Shown: piece by piece, positions 61,407 to 64,000 of the stretch | Layout of the letters: each line of letters starts with the position of its first letter | How positions within the stretch are numbered: the first letter of the stretch is position 1 | Source of the DNA: an uncultured Clostridia bacterium | Lineage (GTDB): Bacteria > Bacillota > Clostridia > Lachnospirales > Lachnospiraceae | Assembly (NCBI GenBank): GCA_937895705.1 | Contig: CALBKM010000031.1 | Coordinates: 1 to 64,000, forward strand | Reading direction: 5' to 3' | Length of the DNA: 64,000 nucleotides | Position numbers and translations under genes: made by a program | Notes under the pieces: model-generated | Seen by the model: only the letters and a program-made list of their open reading frames with translations | Databases searched by the model: none | What the model was told of the DNA's origin: nothing

Positions 61407-61904
61407 CTAATCATTAAAACATATCTTTAACAACATACATTCATCACCGTCATCCCAAATGGTTTCGCCGGTATCCTGAAAACCTGCTTTTAAGTAGCAC
61501 TTGACGGCAGCGATATTGTCAAAGTCCGGATCAATGAAAACTTCTTTGACCTGCGGGTGTTTTTCGTGGATGACCTGAACCATTTGCTTTAATGCTTCGG
61601 TGCCGTAGCCGTTACTTCGTTCTTTTAAAATGCCAATCCACATATCAAGACCGATGGTGGTAGCATTACTGAAATAATATTGAATAAAGCCAATCGGTTC
61701 GCCGTCCCGTAAAATGAAATATGGGAATACATCGGTGGGATTCTTTACTCTCGGACCATATTTTTCGATGACCCGTTCCAAAGAAACAGGCGGTTCTCCT
61801 TCTTCGTCACACCAAACCCATTTTTGTAACTCGGGCTCTAAAAACCAACTGCGTAGTGCAGTATAATCGTTCATGGTATCTTCCATTAAGCGTAGTGAAA
61901 TCAT
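61407..61904 (-). CDS. GNAT acetyltransferase, aminoglycoside 6'-N-acetyltransferase-like
   Basis: A 165-aa protein. LRSWFLEPELQKWVW, PYFILRDGEPIGFIQYY, GLDMWIGILKERSNGYGTEALKQMV and NIAAVKCYLKAGF follow the pattern of AAC(6')-type GNATs. Resistance function cannot be claimed; many housekeeping GNATs share this look. AGGAGG lies 5 nt before the ATG. Confidence 0.8.
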   Translation of the reverse strand: MISLRLMEDTMNDYTALRSWFLEPELQKWVWCDEEGEPPVSLERVIEKYGPRVKNPTDVFPYFILRDGEPIGFIQYYFSNATTIGLDMWIGILKERSNGYGTEALKQMVQVIHEKHPQVKEVFIDPDFDNIAAVKCYLKAGFQDTGETIWDDGDECMLLKICFND

Positions 61905-62078
61905 AAAAGCCTCCTGTACATGAGTATCGTCACGTTTGTTCTACATATAGTGTAACAGAAGATTATGGTATTTGTGTGAACATAAGAGGGATGAGATGAC
62001 AATATATTTATTTATGAATTCTCAGAAAACGAGAAGCTCCCCTCAGGCCGAGAGGTGGCGTAACTTTCTCTTTTCCTA

Positions 62079-62103
62079 TATAATAAGTTTATCAGCTGAT
62101 AAA
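62079..62103 (+). promoter_or_regulatory. Promoter -10 and perfect palindromic operator of the HTH-TPR gene
   Basis: TATAAT (62079-62084) is followed after 3 nt by TTTATCAGCTGATAAA (62088-62103), a perfect 16-bp palindrome ending 24 nt before the start codon. The position over the transcription start suggests autorepression by the encoded XRE protein. No good -35 is visible. Confidence 0.65.
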
Positions 62104-62127
62104 TCGAAAATAAAGGAAGGTAATCCT

Positions 62128-63051
62128 ATGAAAAATATTTTTGGAGAGAACTTAAAACGATTACGAATGGCGAAGAATTATACCCAGGAGCAGGCGGCAC
62201 AACTACTGAATATTTCGCCGAAGTCTCTTTCACGTTGGGAGTGTGGTTCCACGATGCCGGATGTGATGATGCTTCCGGAAATCGCAAGACTATACTGTGT
62301 GACCGTGGATGATTTGTATAAGGAGCAGTCGGTGGCATATGAAAATTATGCCGCACGACTCTTGGCGGTGTATGAGGCAAGTCGGGATATACGTGACTTT
62401 TACAATGCGGAGCGGGAATATGACAAGTTATTGAAAAGTCAGAACTATACCATGAATGATTTGCGTTTGTACGGGATTTTGTATCAGTATCATATGGCAG
62501 ATTGTAAGGAGACGGCGCTTCGGTTGTTTGAGAAAGGGCTGGCCATGGGAGAGAGTAATGCTTCGGAAGTTTATCACCAGATTGAACGGCAGCGGATGCT
62601 ATTGCGTTCTCAGGTGGGAGAGAATGAGAAGAACATCGAGGAACAAATGGCAAAGCATGCGAAGCACCCTCATGATTTTTATTGCTATATCAATCTGCTT
62701 GTAGCGTATTTGTATGCCAATGACAATCAAAAAGCCTTAGAGGTATTTCAAAAGGCGGAAAAGGAGTTTCCGGATTATGCACTGCTTTATGTTTATGGAG
62801 GCGATTTATACAAACGGTTGGGAAACTACGAAGCGGCTTTTGACTGTTGGGATAAGGCCTTTGCGCTTGACTCCGAAATGTCAGCGGTGCTGTGGTCTAA
62901 GGGGTTCTGTTACGAAGAACAGGGAGAGTATCAAAAAGCCTGTGAGGTGTGGAATATGCTGGTTGCATGGTTAGAGGAAAGAGGGTATGAGTCGGAAGCG
63001 GAAGAGCCACGAAAATTGGCGGAGAGGTGTGGGGAGAAATCGGGTAGATAG
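62128..63051 (+). CDS. XRE-family HTH regulator with TPR-like repeats
   Basis: A 307-aa protein. The N-terminal HTH is LKRLRMAKNYTQEQAAQLLNISPKSLSRWE. The rest is helical with TPR-like units (CYINLLVAYLYANDNQKALEVFQKAEKEFPDYALLYVYGGDLYKRLGNYEAAFDCWDKAF and similar), as in peptide-responsive regulators, although no cognate peptide gene was found. The ATG at 62128 follows AAAGGAAGG; a longer frame from 61972 would run through the promoter and operator and is rejected. Confidence 0.88.
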   Translation: MKNIFGENLKRLRMAKNYTQEQAAQLLNISPKSLSRWECGSTMPDVMMLPEIARLYCVTVDDLYKEQSVAYENYAARLLAVYEASRDIRDFYNAEREYDKLLKSQNYTMNDLRLYGILYQYHMADCKETALRLFEKGLAMGESNASEVYHQIERQRMLLRSQVGENEKNIEEQMAKHAKHPHDFYCYINLLVAYLYANDNQKALEVFQKAEKEFPDYALLYVYGGDLYKRLGNYEAAFDCWDKAFALDSEMSAVLWSKGFCYEEQGEYQKACEVWNMLVAWLEERGYESEAEEPRKLAERCGEKSGR

Positions 63052-63135
63052 CCAGGTGCATGGATTTTGAAAAGCCATATATTGTTTAGAAGTACTCCTG
63101 TAGGAGTAGTCTTATCAATAAAAGATGATCATCAA

Positions 63136-63172
63136 TAAACGGCTGACCGATGTGAATCGTGTCAGCCGTTTA
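63136..63172. terminator. Bidirectional terminator
   Basis: TAAACGGCTGAC and GTCAGCCGTTTA (63136-63147 with 63161-63172) form a perfect 12-bp stem between the convergent HTH-TPR and GNAT genes. Confidence 0.85.
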
Positions 63173-63185
63173 TAAATACAAGTCC

Positions 63186-63623
63186 CTAGTAAAACCTGTG
63201 TTCCATCACAATAAAATCCTCATCCCAAGGAGAGGTCTCTTTAACGGAAAAACCATTTTTCTCGTAAATATGAATTGCTGCTTTATTGTCCTTGTGAACC
63301 TGCATATGAACATTGGTTGCGCCCTTTCTTGAAAAGTGAGAAAGAATCGCTTTTACCGCCTTGTCACCGTAACCCTGGTTGCGGTAATTATCGGCGATAA
63401 ATAAGTCGGTAAATTCGTAGGAACCGTCTGTTCCTGTTTCGTCCAGAAGGACCATTCCGATGACGGTATCCTCCTCGCAAACAGCATAGGCAAGGGAGGA
63501 ATCCCGGTAGATATAGGCGTTTGCTAAGACCGCAGTGGCATCCCCTACAAAATCAAATTGTGCCCGTTCCAAAGCTAAGCATTCATTATAATTTTCCCGT
63601 GTGACCGGTTGTAACGTTATCAT
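63186..63623 (-). CDS. GNAT-family N-acetyltransferase
   Basis: A 145-aa protein with DLFIADNYRNQGYGDKAVKAIL (acetyl-CoA loop) and NKAAIHIYEKNGFSVKE. The start MITLQPVTRENYNECLAL is typical of SpeG/PaiA-like or general GNATs. Substrate unknown; polyamine acetylation would fit the neighbourhood only loosely. GGAGG precedes the ATG. Confidence 0.87.
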   Translation of the reverse strand: MITLQPVTRENYNECLALERAQFDFVGDATAVLANAYIYRDSSLAYAVCEEDTVIGMVLLDETGTDGSYEFTDLFIADNYRNQGYGDKAVKAILSHFSRKGATNVHMQVHKDNKAAIHIYEKNGFSVKETSPWDEDFIVMEHRFY

Positions 63624-63637
63624 TTCAAACCTCCGTA

Positions 63638-64000
63638 TTATACCAACATCTTACTCTGCACCCAGGACAAGTAGTTCTTTTCATCGTCAAGTACATACTC
63701 GTACTCCGTTTTTGGCACAAAGTGATCAATGATTTCAATTGCTTCCTTTAACACTTCTTCCTTTGTCTTCCCCGCAACATCAATCTGTACTTCATTCGGC
63801 AGAAGCTCTCGTCCCATAATGACGGTGTTGGCTCGTTCCACGTAATCGGGAACAAAGAGGCCGCCTTCATTGTTGTGGCGATGTATCATTTGCCGTTTGG
63901 TCTGTTCCGTGTCGGAGGAAACCATCTTTAAAGTAATGAATTGATATCCTTTAAAAAGCATCGGAAGCTCTCGGGTGCGGACATCGTCAAAGTCCAGAGC
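63638..64000 (-). CDS. C-terminal part of an unidentified protein, cut by the window edge
   Basis: The frame is open from the window end (reading ALDFDDVRTRELP on the minus strand) through MLFKGYQFITLKMVSS and on to the stop after WVQSKMLV. The ATG at 63961 lacks a ribosome binding site and the residues before it look coding, so the gene most likely starts outside the window. At least 120 residues are visible, acidic and mixed helix/strand in character. I do not recognise the family. The stop is 14 nt before the GNAT gene start, suggesting one operon. Confidence 0.6.
   Translation of the reverse strand, partial: ALDFDDVRTRELPMLFKGYQFITLKMVSSDTEQTKRQMIHRHNNEGGLFVPDYVERANTVIMGRELLPNEVQIDVAGKTKEEVLKEAIEIIDHFVPKTEYEYVLDDEKNYLSWVQSKMLV

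Noticed and set aside
32..64000. CRISPR arrays, insertion sequences, prophage or restriction-modification genes
   Set aside because: No regularly spaced repeats, transposase, integrase, structural phage or methylase/endonuclease motifs were found on either strand.

Overview
The window spans the replication-origin region of a low-to-moderate GC, flagellated Firmicute, most likely of the family Lachnospiraceae (Clostridia). Pointers are the gene order gyrA-gyrB-recF-yaaA-dnaN-oriC-dnaA | rpmH-rnpA-yidD-yidC-khpB-mnmE-mnmG-rsmG-parA-parB, strong AGGAGG-type ribosome binding sites, perfect parS sites, and families typical of that group (DUF4446, DUF3881, DUF6240, CD3324-type regulators, the SpeA/SpeE/SpeB/CASDH/NspC polyamine cluster). 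No species name is claimed. The two replication arms diverge near 10.8 kb: leftward genes are on the minus strand, rightward genes up to about 24.6 kb on the plus strand.

Left arm (1-10.7 kb): tRNA-Ser, a two-subunit class I fumarase whose genes are separated by a small DnaA-box cluster, gyrA/gyrB, recF, yaaA, dnaN, a DnaA-box-rich oriC between dnaN and dnaA, and dnaA. Right arm (10.8-24.7 kb): ribosomal protein L34, RNase P protein, membrane insertion factors, KhpB, tRNA-modification GTPase/flavoprotein, RsmG, a GNAT enzyme, a DegS/DegU-like two-component pair, parA/parB with three parS sites, then DUF4446, HD-GYP and DUF3881 genes and tRNA-Arg.

Metabolic block (25-36 kb): PEP carboxykinase with a consensus promoter overlapped by an operator-like palindrome, a prolyl-tRNA deacylase-like gene, and a five-gene minus-strand polyamine operon (arginine decarboxylase, spermidine synthase, agmatinase, carboxyspermidine dehydrogenase, carboxyspermidine decarboxylase). 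The operon is preceded by a leader of more than 500 nt that starts at a strong promoter, folds into about seven local hairpins and carries two intrinsic-terminator-like structures; it matches no riboswitch class I recognise. A DUF885 lipoprotein gene follows.

Motility and sigma block (36-44 kb): a sigma-D-type promoter drives a 1062-aa repeat protein, flagellin and a FliS-like chaperone. Next is an ECF-type sigma factor fused to a roughly 255-aa C-terminal domain; a paralogue lies at 60.0 kb. Both share a bipartite ECF-like promoter and an internal Shine-Dalgarno plus ATG exactly at the domain junction. A separate conventional ECF sigma/membrane-protein pair is on the minus strand at 43-44 kb.

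Right end (44-64 kb): malQ, nitroreductase and a maltose-type ABC importer without its ATPase, a paired short chromate transporter, small regulators, a six-gene minus-strand operon (ABC-2 exporter, putative metalloprotein, P-loop kinase, GNAT) bracketed by a near-identical 26-bp direct repeat, a lipid kinase, a Schlafen-type AlbA_2 regulator, the second sigma fusion, and several GNAT and HTH genes. No transposase, integrase, CRISPR array or restriction system was seen.
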